The notes below the pieces were generated by a model that worked only from the letters and a program-made list of their open reading frames with translations, made no database searches and was not told the origin of the DNA. This document shows, piece by piece, positions 1-6,635 of a DNA stretch of 8,691 nt (positions are counted from its first letter, which is position 1; each line of letters begins with the position of its first letter). This stretch comes from Chromatiales bacterium (GTDB taxonomy: Bacteria; Pseudomonadota; Gammaproteobacteria; UBA6429; Thiohalophilaceae), in NCBI GenBank assembly GCA_027057985.1, contig JALUTJ010000210.1:5404-14094 (forward strand), in the 5' to 3' direction. Made by a program: the position numbers and the translations under genes.

Positions 1-165
1 GGATGAAATCGTCGAGCGACCAGGGATGGCGCATAGCGTGTCGCGAATAAAAGTTTTGCGAAAAAAATATCCTGTTACATACAGAACATTAAACTTTGCG
101 TTCTCAGCGTCTTTGCGGTACAAAATGCTCCAGGTCGGTTCAAGGAGCAAGGCGACGGAACCGAC
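1..165. repeat. Left copy of a composite intergenic repeat (modules A, B, C)
   Basis: Three modules recur in the 2918-3199 intergenic region. Module A (1-72) matches the reverse complement of 3005-3076 at about 67 of 73 hand-aligned columns. Module B (94-119), built on TTTGCG words, matches the reverse complement of 2918-2943 at 25 of 26 bases. Module C (128-165) carries an 8-base inverted repeat, GTCGGTTC at 134-141 and GAACCGAC at 158-165, and resembles the reverse complement of 3168-3199. Bases 67-101 also resemble 3113-3147 in direct orientation (28 of 35). The window starts inside module A, so the full left boundary is not visible. No convincing protein is encoded. I infer a dispersed REP- or MITE-like element; no transposase is present. 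Confidence 0.8.
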
Positions 166-204
166 ATCTTTGCGATTTAACTGTTTTAAAAGACACCTAA
201 AGAT

Positions 205-233
205 TTCGCAATTCTGGCTTTTCACGTTAGAAT
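205..233 (+). promoter_or_regulatory. Candidate sigma-70 promoter of ubiG
   Basis: TTCGCA at 205-210 (four of six consensus bases) and TAGAAT at 228-233 (five of six) are separated by 17 bases. Transcription would begin at about the ATG at 240, giving an almost leaderless message, and no Shine-Dalgarno-like sequence lies in front of that ATG. This is a consensus match by eye in AT-rich DNA, so a promoter further upstream is possible. Confidence 0.35.
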
Positions 234-239
234 TACCTC

Positions 240-950
240 ATGACTGAACAAACATTAAATTTTGATCCGCAGGAAATTGCCAAGTTTGAAGAGCTGGCGC
301 ATCGCTGGTGGGATCCAGACAGTGAATTCAAGCCACTGCATGAAATTAATCCCTTACGCCTGGAATACATCGACCGTCGAGCCGGTCTTGCTGGCAAAAA
401 AGTGGTCGATGTCGGTTGTGGCGGCGGTATTCTTGCCGAGAGCATGGCGCTCAAAGGTGGCGATGTACTCGGTATCGATATGGGTAAGGCCCCGCTGAGC
501 GTGGCACAGCTACACAAGCTGGAGTCCGGTGCCGAGCTTGAGTATCAACAAATCACCGCAGAAGAACTGGCAAGTGAACATGCGGGTGAATATGACGTTG
601 TTACCTGCATGGAAATGCTGGAACATGTTCCCGATCCATCCTCGGTCATTGCCGCCTGCAGCAAGCTGGTCAAACCCGGTGGACATGTCTTTTTCTCGAC
701 CATTAACCGCAATCCAAAGTCTTACCTGTTTGCCATTGTCGGTGCCGAATACATCCTGAAAATGCTGCCAAAGGGCACGCATGAATTCAGCAAGTTTATA
801 CGCCCTTCCGAGCTGGAAAGCTGGTCACGCGAAGCGGAGCTGCATTTACGGGAACTGACCGGCATGAGCTATAACCCATTCAGTAAAAAATACTCACTGG
901 GACATGATGTTGACGTCAACTACCTCATGCACCTGCAAAAAGGCAGCTAA
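240..950 (+). CDS. ubiG: UbiG, bifunctional ubiquinone O-methyltransferase
   Basis: This SAM-dependent enzyme carries out both O-methylations of ubiquinone synthesis: 2-polyprenyl-6-hydroxyphenol O-methylation and the final 3-demethylubiquinol 3-O-methylation. It acts at the inner face of the cytoplasmic membrane. The 236-residue length is normal. The N-terminus has the UbiG signature [10 protein letters not shown] (16-25) followed by [13 protein letters not shown] (29-41). SAM motif I is VVDVGCGGG (55-63), with the ribose-binding acidic residue in GID (78-80). The [11 protein letters not shown] stretch (123-133) and [14 protein letters not shown] (145-158) are diagnostic, and the protein ends in the typical DVNYLMH. 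The ATG at 240 gives the usual N-terminus, although no ribosome-binding site precedes it. The stop overlaps the next gene's start by one base (TAATG), which suggests coupled translation. Confidence 0.97.
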   Translation: MTEQTLNFDPQEIAKFEELAHRWWDPDSEFKPLHEINPLRLEYIDRRAGLAGKKVVDVGCGGGILAESMALKGGDVLGIDMGKAPLSVAQLHKLESGAELEYQQITAEELASEHAGEYDVVTCMEMLEHVPDPSSVIAACSKLVKPGGHVFFSTINRNPKSYLFAIVGAEYILKMLPKGTHEFSKFIRPSELESWSREAELHLRELTGMSYNPFSKKYSLGHDVDVNYLMHLQKGS

Positions 951-1609
951 TGCCAGCAATCAAAACGGTTCTTTTTGATCTTGATGGTACACTTGCCGAT
1001 ACCGCACCCGATCTTGCGGCGGCGCTTAACCATGTTCTGATCCGTCACGGCAAACCCGCCCTGCCCTATGAAACCATCCGCCCGGTTGTCTCGCATGGCG
1101 GCGTGGCACTGACTACGCTGGGGTTTGGTAAGGATCATCCTGAATTCGACACCCTGTATCGTGAACTGCTGGACTATTACCAGGCCAATATCGATACCCA
1201 TACCACGCTCTTTCCCGGTATGGACAGTGTTCTCGACAGGCTGGAGCAGGCAGGCATGAACTGGGGCGTAGTGACCAATAAGCCCGGCTGGCTGACAACG
1301 CCGTTGATAAAGGCTCTGCAGCTGGATCAACGTGCCAGCACGATTGTCAGCGGCGATACCCTGGAAAAACGCAAGCCCCATCCTGCCCCGCTGCTACATG
1401 CCTGCAGGCAAACGGGAAGCGAAGCGGCTGAATGCGTCTACGTGGGAGATGCACAACGGGATATCGAAGCCGGTAACCGCGCCGGTATGCACTCGGTGAT
1501 CGCTCTTTTTGGTTATATCGATGAAAACGATACCCCGTCTCAATGGCAGGCCGATGCCATGGTGCAAACACCGGCCGAGATTCTGCCACTTATCGAGTCG
1601 TTATCCTGA
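950..1609 (+). CDS. gph: HAD-family phosphatase, Gph/MupP type
   Basis: This 219-residue soluble HAD phosphatase has all four motifs: DLDGT with nucleophile and acid D10 and D12, the motif II Thr in VVTN (T109), the motif III Lys in KRKPHP (K142), and GDAQRD (166-171) supplying the metal-binding acids. Residues 15-85 form the helical cap. Automatic annotation would call it phosphoglycolate phosphatase. However, the position directly after ubiG, the WGVVTNKPGWLTTPLI segment and the GYIDENDTPSQWQAD tail (188-202) resemble Pseudomonas MupP, the N-acetylmuramic acid 6-phosphate phosphatase of peptidoglycan recycling. That assignment is from memory of the family; the substrate cannot be proved here. 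An AAAGG at 939-943, inside ubiG, is well placed as its ribosome-binding site. A 26-base gap follows before rmuC. Confidence 0.9.
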   Translation: MPAIKTVLFDLDGTLADTAPDLAAALNHVLIRHGKPALPYETIRPVVSHGGVALTTLGFGKDHPEFDTLYRELLDYYQANIDTHTTLFPGMDSVLDRLEQAGMNWGVVTNKPGWLTTPLIKALQLDQRASTIVSGDTLEKRKPHPAPLLHACRQTGSEAAECVYVGDAQRDIEAGNRAGMHSVIALFGYIDENDTPSQWQADAMVQTPAEILPLIESLS

Positions 1610-1635
1610 AACTTATGGAGTAAACTGTAGCTAAT

Positions 1636-2910
1636 ATGAATACGCTACTGACAACTTTAATGACCCACCAGGTTATTCTGCTTTCAGTTCTGGGCACTGC
1701 CGTAGTCACTATCATATTGAGCGCCTTGTATTTCCAGGGGCGACTCAGCAAGCTGCGTGAAGAAAATACAGCACTGAAAACCCGGCTTGAAGTCGAACAG
1801 CAAAACCATGAAGAAAAGATTTCCGCCCTGAGCCAGGAAAGAGAAAAGCTGGCCGATGTTTTTGCCTCACTGTCGAATGAAGCCTTAAAAAACAATAATG
1901 ATATGTTTTTAAAGCTGGCGCGTGAGAACCTGCAGAAGTTCCAGTCCGAGGCGGTGAATGAACTGGATAAAAAAGAAAAGGCCATCGAACATCTGCTGGA
2001 TCCTATCCGCCAGACCCTGAATAAAACCGAGCAGCAAATCCGCGAAATAGAAAAGGAACGTAAAGAATCCTACGGTGCACTGCACAGGCATCTTGAAAGC
2101 ATGGCTCATAGCCAGCAAAGCCTGCAGGATGAAACCCGTAAGCTGGTCAATGCCCTGCGCCGCCCTGAAGTCCGTGGCCAGTGGGGCGAAATGACCCTGA
2201 AACGTCTGGCAGAACTGGCTGGCATGGTTGAACACTGTGATTTTTATGAGCAGGAACATGTCCGTACCGATGAAGGTGCACTTCGTCCTGACATGGTGGT
2301 GCGCATGCCAGATGGGCGTGAAATCGTGGTCGATGTAAAAACACCGCTCGATGCCTATATCAGTGCCATCGAAGCGAATGACGATGAAGAACGTAAGGCA
2401 CACCTCAAACGGCATACACAGAATATCAAGCAGCGTATTAACGAGCTTTCCGATAAGGCCTACTGGAACCAGTTTAAAAATGCCCCGGACTTTGTGGTGC
2501 TGTTTATTCCCGGTGACCAGTTCCTCAGTGCCGCCCTCGACCAGGAGCCGGCGATTCTTGAAAATGCCCTGGCGCGCCAGGTTATCCTTGCAACACCAAC
2601 CAGCTTTGTCGCCCTGCTACGTGCGGTTGGTTATGGCTGGCGGCAGGAACAACTGGCCGAAAATGCCGAGCATATCCGAACCGTGGGCGAGGAACTGTAC
2701 GCACGTTTAGTGACCTTTACCGAACACCTGCAAAAACTCGGCCGCAGCCTTGAAAGTGGTATGAAACATTATAATAGTGCCGTGGGATCGTTTGATAGCC
2801 GGGTAATGCCAAGCGCGCGCAAGTTCAATGAAATGGGCATTGCCGCCAACAAGAAAATCTCGCAACCTGATCAGGTTGAAACCGCAGCACGACAACTGGA
2901 AACCGACTAA
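1636..2910 (+). CDS. rmuC: RmuC family DNA recombination protein
   Basis: This 424-residue RmuC family member is associated in E. coli with limiting inversions between short inverted repeats and is predicted to be a nuclease. The N-terminus is a probable membrane anchor (about residues 13-33, VILLSVLGTAVVTIILSALYF) followed by a long charged coiled coil (about 35-170). The conserved globular domain begins at RRPEVRGQWGE (175-185), continues with RPDMVV (217-222) and EIVVDVKTPLDAY (229-241), which fits a PD-(D/E)xK-like core, then VLFIPGDQ (288-295) and ATPTSFVALLRAVGYGW (319-335). The ATG at 1636 is the only start compatible with an upstream in-frame TAA at 1621-1623. A GGAG at 1617-1620 is too far (15 bases) to be a good ribosome-binding site. 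It is probably cotranscribed with ubiG and the phosphatase. No terminator is visible after it; the repeat island begins eight bases past its stop. Confidence 0.95.
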   Translation: MNTLLTTLMTHQVILLSVLGTAVVTIILSALYFQGRLSKLREENTALKTRLEVEQQNHEEKISALSQEREKLADVFASLSNEALKNNNDMFLKLARENLQKFQSEAVNELDKKEKAIEHLLDPIRQTLNKTEQQIREIEKERKESYGALHRHLESMAHSQQSLQDETRKLVNALRRPEVRGQWGEMTLKRLAELAGMVEHCDFYEQEHVRTDEGALRPDMVVRMPDGREIVVDVKTPLDAYISAIEANDDEERKAHLKRHTQNIKQRINELSDKAYWNQFKNAPDFVVLFIPGDQFLSAALDQEPAILENALARQVILATPTSFVALLRAVGYGWRQEQLAENAEHIRTVGEELYARLVTFTEHLQKLGRSLESGMKHYNSAVGSFDSRVMPSARKFNEMGIAANKKISQPDQVETAARQLETD

Positions 2911-2969
2911 TTTTTTCACCGCAAAGACGCGGAGAACGCAAAGATACTGAATATGAGTTCTTGCATAGC

Positions 2970-2985
2970 TCAGACTTCAGTCTGA
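2970..2985. repeat. Short hairpin in the repeat island
   Basis: TCAGACT (2970-2976) and AGTCTGA (2979-2985) form a perfect 7-base stem around a TC loop. It lies 60 bases after rmuC, in the spacer that the left repeat copy lacks. It is not followed by a T run on either strand, so it is not a standard intrinsic terminator. Confidence 0.6.
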
Positions 2986-3043
2986 CAAAAATAAAACTAT
3001 CACCGGATATTTTTCTCGCAAAACGTTATTCACGACACGCTAT

Positions 3044-3085
3044 GCGGCCATCCCTGGCCGCTCGACGATTTCATCCCTGAAATCG
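3044..3085. repeat. Tandem hairpins with identical four-base loops
   Basis: Two perfect hairpins sit four bases apart inside and just beyond module A. The first has stem GCGGCCA (3044-3050) with TGGCCGC (3055-3061). The second has stem CGATTTCA (3066-3073) with TGAAATCG (3078-3085). Both loops read TCCC on the plus strand, so minus-strand RNA would carry GGGA loops, which fit the stable GNRA tetraloop class. In the left copy the first hairpin has diverged (GCGACCA with TGGCGC around GGGA, 16-32) but can still pair with one bulged A. The second is cut by the window edge. Confidence 0.75.
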
Positions 3086-3222
3086 ACGGTCGCTCATAAC
3101 ATTTTGCTGCAAAATATCCTGTCATGTGCAGAAAATAAAACTCTGCGGTTTTGCGGTAAATATTTTTGTCGGCTCCACTTCGCTTGAGCCAACCTGGAAT
3201 AAAATACCGTTGTGACTTACCG

Positions 3223-3423
3223 CTATTTATTTACCTTGCCTTTGATATCTTCACCCAGCTGTTCGATACTTTCACCAACCCGACGCTTGATTTTCTTTGA
3301 CAGGTCTTCTTTTGCAAAAGGATTGCTGAAAACGGGCTGCCCTTTACCGATATTGACCCCAACCCATAGACCAATCAGCAAACCCAGTAAAAAACCTGTT
3401 AAAAGCATTTTAATTGTTTTCAT
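3223..3423 (-). CDS. Small single-span membrane protein, unknown function
   Basis: This 66-residue protein has a basic start (MKTIK) and then a glycine- and leucine-rich hydrophobic span (about residues 7-26, with G10, G14, G18 and G22 at four-residue steps like a glycine zipper). A short polar linker with NPF (34-36) follows, then a strongly charged amphipathic tail (38-66) rich in K, E and D. This is a plausible inner-membrane anchor with a cytoplasmic or periplasmic helical tail. It is transcribed divergently from hpnC, with 65 bases between the two starts, so the promoters probably share the same DNA. A weak GGCGG lies about eight bases before the ATG. I do not recognise a family; there is some general resemblance to small YtxH-like proteins. 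The composition supports a real gene, but conservation is untested. The overlapping plus-strand frame (3212-3487) has no protein-like features. Confidence 0.65.
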   Translation of the reverse strand: MKTIKMLLTGFLLGLLIGLWVGVNIGKGQPVFSNPFAKEDLSKKIKRRVGESIEQLGEDIKGKVNK

Positions 3424-3451
3424 TTTTTCAACCGCCAGTTCCCGTTATTAT

Positions 3452-3480
3452 TTGTTCGTCCGCCTGTTACTGCGTAGAAT
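3452..3480 (+). promoter_or_regulatory. Candidate sigma-70 promoter of hpnCDE
   Basis: TTGTTC (3452-3457) and TAGAAT (3475-3480) are spaced by 17 bases in the divergent intergenic region. Initiation about seven bases after the -10 box would fall at about 3487, only two bases before the hpnC ATG, and no Shine-Dalgarno sequence is present. The -10 word is the same as in front of ubiG. The match is by eye only. Confidence 0.45.
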
Positions 3481-3488
3481 AGCGTAAT

Positions 3489-4346
3489 ATGGATAAAGAA
3501 ACACTACAAAATGCCTATGCACACTGTCAACAACTGGCACGCTCTCATTATGAGAATTTCCCGGTAGCATCACGCCTTTTACCGAAAAAACTGCGTCTAC
3601 CCATTGCCGTCATCTATACCTTTGCTCGCGAGGCCGATGACCTTGCCGATGAAGGGGATGCAAGCCCGGATGAACGGCTTGCAGCACTGGATGCCTTTTC
3701 TGACCAGCTCGATGCCATTGGCCGGAGCGAAGTCATGCAGGAGCCCGTCTTTATTGCACTGGCTGATGTAATAGAAAAGCATCATCTGCCGCTGTCCCTG
3801 TTCCATGATTTACTAACCGCTTTCAAATCCGATATCCGCAAGCAACGCTACCAGGACTTTGGTGAAGTCATTCAGTACTGCCGTCATTCTGCCAACCCGA
3901 TTGGTCGGCTGTTATTGCACCTGGATGATAGCGCTAATGAACAAAACCTGGCCTACTCGGATATGATATGCACTTCGCTGCAACTGATTAACTTTCTACA
4001 GGATATTCACCAGGACCTGGTTGAAAACAACCGTATCTACCTGCCCCAGGATGAGTTACAGCAGTTTGGTGTGAGTGAAGAGGACATTCGAAACCGGGTT
4101 ACCCGCCCTGCAACACAGAACCTGTTGCGCTTCCAGATCCAGCGAGCGCATAAGCTGATGCAGTCCGGTGCGCCACTGGGTAAAATCCTCAAAGGCCGAC
4201 TCGGGCTGGAAATTCGCATGATTATTATGGGCGGTTCAAGGGTGCTGTATAAACTCAATCGACAGGCCGATAATATCTTCTCCCGGCCACGACTCAATAA
4301 AGCAGACATGGTGTGGATATTATGGAAAGCGATACGGGCAAAATAA
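3489..4346 (+). CDS. hpnC: HpnC, hydroxysqualene synthase
   Basis: This trans-isoprenyl diphosphate synthase family member (class I terpenoid fold, soluble or membrane-peripheral) converts presqualene diphosphate to hydroxysqualene, the second step of the HpnCDE squalene route. It has 285 residues, normal for HpnC. The start region HCQQLARSHYENFPVASRLLP (12-32) is typical of HpnC and separates it from HpnD. The two metal-binding aspartate motifs are present: DDLAD (50-54) and DIHQD (172-176), the latter followed by NNRIYLPQDEL (180-190). PIGRLLLHL (137-145) and the second-half helices fit the family. No ribosome-binding site precedes the ATG at 3489, but that start gives the expected N-terminus. 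It is probably the first gene of the hpnCDE operon, 69 bases ahead of hpnD. Confidence 0.95.
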   Translation: MDKETLQNAYAHCQQLARSHYENFPVASRLLPKKLRLPIAVIYTFAREADDLADEGDASPDERLAALDAFSDQLDAIGRSEVMQEPVFIALADVIEKHHLPLSLFHDLLTAFKSDIRKQRYQDFGEVIQYCRHSANPIGRLLLHLDDSANEQNLAYSDMICTSLQLINFLQDIHQDLVENNRIYLPQDELQQFGVSEEDIRNRVTRPATQNLLRFQIQRAHKLMQSGAPLGKILKGRLGLEIRMIIMGGSRVLYKLNRQADNIFSRPRLNKADMVWILWKAIRAK

Positions 4347-4415
4347 CCCCTGTCACCTCGCAATAGCCAGCGATAACCGGTAAAATTACCACAACCCGAC
4401 TAGTCCATAACGCCC

Positions 4416-5291
4416 ATGACACCCGACGAATATTGCCAGGACAAGGCTGCCAGTAGCGGCTCCAGTTTTTATTACAGTTTTCTGTTTTTGCCGCGCCTCA
4501 AGCGACAGGCTATTACCGCACTGTATGCCTTTTGTCGTGAGGTGGATGATATTGCAGATGCGGAAATGGATAATGCGGTCAAGAAGATGAAGCTGAAATG
4601 GTGGCGAACCGAGGTAGAAGCCCTTTTTACCAATACCGCCACCCACCCTGTAACACTTGCCCTTACCCCTTATATCAAACAGTTTCATCTCGAAAAAAAA
4701 TACTTTATCGAAATTATTCGCGGTATGGAAATGGATCTGGAAAAAGTTCGCATGCAGAATTTTGCCGAGCTTGATCTCTACTGTTTTCGGGTTGCCGGGG
4801 CTGTCGGCATCCTTTCCGCCAGTATCTTCGGTTTTAAAAATCCACAGACGCTTGAATATGCCAAAAAACTGGGCCTGGCGCTGCAGTTGACCAACATTAT
4901 TCGTGATGTTTACGAAGATAGTTTGCGAGACAGACTCTACCTGCCACTGGATGAAATGAAACAGTTTGCAGTGACAGAACAGCAGATTTTCAGGCGGGAA
5001 GATAATGAAAACTTTAATCGCCTGATGCGTTTTCAGGCCGAACGTGCCCACCAGCTCTATCGTGAAGCATTTTCCCTGCTGCCTGAAGAAGACCGCTATA
5101 GCCAGAAAACAGGCATTATCATGGCGGCTATCTATGAAAATACGCTGTATGAAATGGAAGATGATAACCTGCAGATCCTGAAACACCGGGTAATCATTCC
5201 ACCACCACGCAAAATCTATATCGCTCTGAAAACCTGGCTCAAGGAAGCCTGGCGTCACCTGTTCCACCGGCCTCGTCTTAAAACCGCATGA
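4416..5291 (+). CDS. hpnD: HpnD, presqualene diphosphate synthase
   Basis: HpnD condenses two farnesyl diphosphates head to head into presqualene diphosphate, the first step of bacterial squalene synthesis. It has 291 residues. The substrate pocket segment SSFYYSFLFLP (16-26) and ALYAFCREVDDIAD (35-48) contain the first aspartate motif (D44, D45, D48). The second, DVYED (164-168), is followed by the conserved RDRLYLPLDEM (171-181). GMEMDLE (103-109) and FRVAGAVG (124-131) are further family landmarks. It is a paralogue of the upstream HpnC. The ATG at 4416 has no clear ribosome-binding site. GGTAA/TTACC (4379-4390) is a weak interrupted palindrome in the 69-base gap, with a TAAAAT inside it that might be a weak -10. 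The stop overlaps the hpnE start (ATGA). Confidence 0.96.
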   Translation: MTPDEYCQDKAASSGSSFYYSFLFLPRLKRQAITALYAFCREVDDIADAEMDNAVKKMKLKWWRTEVEALFTNTATHPVTLALTPYIKQFHLEKKYFIEIIRGMEMDLEKVRMQNFAELDLYCFRVAGAVGILSASIFGFKNPQTLEYAKKLGLALQLTNIIRDVYEDSLRDRLYLPLDEMKQFAVTEQQIFRREDNENFNRLMRFQAERAHQLYREAFSLLPEEDRYSQKTGIIMAAIYENTLYEMEDDNLQILKHRVIIPPPRKIYIALKTWLKEAWRHLFHRPRLKTA

Positions 5292-6610
5292 GTGACTCAC
5301 CTGTTATTATTGCTGGTGCTGGCTGGGCCGGCCTTGCCGCTGCAGTCACTCTTACCAGCCAGGGCAAAAGGGTTATCGTTTATGAATCGGCCAGACAGGC
5401 GGGGGGGCGAGCTCGCAGTGTTCCCTTTAATGACTGGCAGGTGGATAACGGCCAGCACATTATGATTGGTGCCTATACTGAATGTATCCGCCTGTTAAAA
5501 ATGGTCGGTCAGTGCCCCTATGCCAAATTCAAACGCATGCCCCTGCAGTTATCGGTACAGAACAGGCAGGGTAAAAAAATTATACTCGAGGCTCCTCGCC
5601 TGCCTGCACCATTACACCTGCTTTATGCTCTGCTACGAGCACAGGGGCTGTCATTCAAGGATCGCCTCAGTGGTATCTACTTTGGACTGTACCTGAAAAG
5701 ACACCACTACCACTTTACAACCGATATCAGTGTCCAGACATTATTTGCAAGAACCCGTCAAAGCGAAAATATTATTCGCAACCTGTGGGAGCCACTTTGC
5801 CTTGCCACACTGAACACGCCGGTGAAACTCGCATCAGCCAACCTGTTTATGCACGTCTTTGAAAAAGCCTTTACCCGTCATTACTATGATGCCGACCTGT
5901 TATTGCCCATTACCGATCTCTCTAATACTTTTCCTGATGCCGCGGTGCAATACATTCGCAGCAAGGGTGGTGAAGTCCATTTCCAGTCACGGCTCGAAGA
6001 AATTCATGGTGATAATCAGCAGCTTTCTGCTATCACGATAAAACAGCAAGACAGGGCTGAAAGAATCAGCTGTCAGAATCTTGTTGTCGCCGTACCACCA
6101 CAGCAGCTTGAAAAATTACTCCGCCCACATCCTTTGCTGGATAAAATAACTGCAAATATCCAGCATCTGCATTACCAGCCCATTGTCACGGCTTACCTGC
6201 AATACCCGGCTAAAACAAGATTGACTACTGCAATGCAGGGATTAAGTGGTACAATCGGCCAGTGGGTGTTTGACCGTGGCTTGCTGTGCAAGCAAGAAGG
6301 TCTGCTGGCTGTTGTTATCAGTGGCGAAGGCCCGCATATGCAAATGGATAATGATAGCCTGCTAAAAGCCCTTCATGCAGAAGTGATAAAATTATTCAGG
6401 CAACCACCTGAACTTCTGGATGCGCTGGTTATCCGTGAAAAACGCGCCACCTTTAGCAGCAAGGTTAATATCGCATCACATCGAGTAGCAAATAGTACAG
6501 CGATGAAAGGACTGTATCTTGCGGGCGACTATACCGCAACTGGCTACCCGGCGACCCTTGAAGGCGCAGTGCTAAGCGGTGTTACTGCCGCGAAATTACT
6601 GAGCAAATAA
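5288..6610 (+). CDS. hpnE: HpnE, FAD-dependent hydroxysqualene dehydroxylase
   Basis: This flavoprotein of the amine oxidase/phytoene desaturase-like superfamily reduces hydroxysqualene to squalene, the last step of the route. It has 440 residues, a usual length. The N-terminal dinucleotide fold is VIIAGAGWAGLAAAVTL (6-22), with G10-x-G12-x-x-G15 and the ribose-binding E33. GGRARS (39-44) and DNGQHIMIGAY (53-63) follow, as in HpnE. The C-terminal FAD-closing motif, GLYLAGDYTATGYPATLEGA, lies near residues 409-428. Translation is probably coupled to hpnD through the four-base ATGA overlap, since no separate ribosome-binding site is visible. The gene ends 25 AT-rich bases before the SDR gene with no hairpin terminator, so read-through is likely. 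Confidence 0.96.
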   Translation: MSDSPVIIAGAGWAGLAAAVTLTSQGKRVIVYESARQAGGRARSVPFNDWQVDNGQHIMIGAYTECIRLLKMVGQCPYAKFKRMPLQLSVQNRQGKKIILEAPRLPAPLHLLYALLRAQGLSFKDRLSGIYFGLYLKRHHYHFTTDISVQTLFARTRQSENIIRNLWEPLCLATLNTPVKLASANLFMHVFEKAFTRHYYDADLLLPITDLSNTFPDAAVQYIRSKGGEVHFQSRLEEIHGDNQQLSAITIKQQDRAERISCQNLVVAVPPQQLEKLLRPHPLLDKITANIQHLHYQPIVTAYLQYPAKTRLTTAMQGLSGTIGQWVFDRGLLCKQEGLLAVVISGEGPHMQMDNDSLLKALHAEVIKLFRQPPELLDALVIREKRATFSSKVNIASHRVANSTAMKGLYLAGDYTATGYPATLEGAVLSGVTAAKLLSK

Positions 6611-6635
6611 AACCAGGTACATTATTTAATTAAAG

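Larger units (their letters stand above)
2918..3199. repeat. Right copy of the composite intergenic repeat
   Basis: This accounts for nearly all of the 312-base gene-free stretch 2911-3222. In order it holds module B inverted (2918-2943, 25 of 26 bases matching 94-119), a spacer with a 7-base stem hairpin (2970-2985), module A inverted (3005-3076, the counterpart of 1-72), a direct-orientation relative of 67-101 at 3113-3147 with further degenerate TTTGCGG-like words to 3157, and module C inverted (3168-3199; GGCTC 3171-3175 pairs with GAGCC 3186-3190). The mixture of inverted and direct pieces suggests nested or rearranged elements, not one clean inverted duplication. I see no open reading frame worth calling in it. 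Confidence 0.8.

Noticed and set aside
94..119. TTTGCG words as a CRISPR or tandem repeat array
   Set aside because: There are only a few degenerate copies with irregular spacing and no unique spacers of equal length; they belong to the dispersed composite repeat.
26..247. 73-residue plus-strand frame ahead of ubiG
   Set aside because: It lies in repeat modules, has no ribosome-binding site or protein-like composition, and runs into the ubiG start.
1909..2415. 168-residue minus-strand frame antisense to rmuC
   Set aside because: It is the shadow of the conserved RmuC coding sequence, and its translation shows no recognisable domain.
2970..2985. Hairpin after rmuC as a rho-independent terminator
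   Set aside because: There is no T run after the stem on either strand, and the stem is AT-containing and short.
3212..3487. 91-residue plus-strand frame over the small membrane protein gene
   Set aside because: Its translation is rich in S, P and R without a pattern, whereas the minus frame gives an ordered membrane span plus charged tail.
4386..5300. 304-residue minus-strand frame antisense to hpnD
   Set aside because: It covers hpnD on the other strand; hpnD has intact family motifs, while this translation is rich in F, H, I and Q without recognisable domains.
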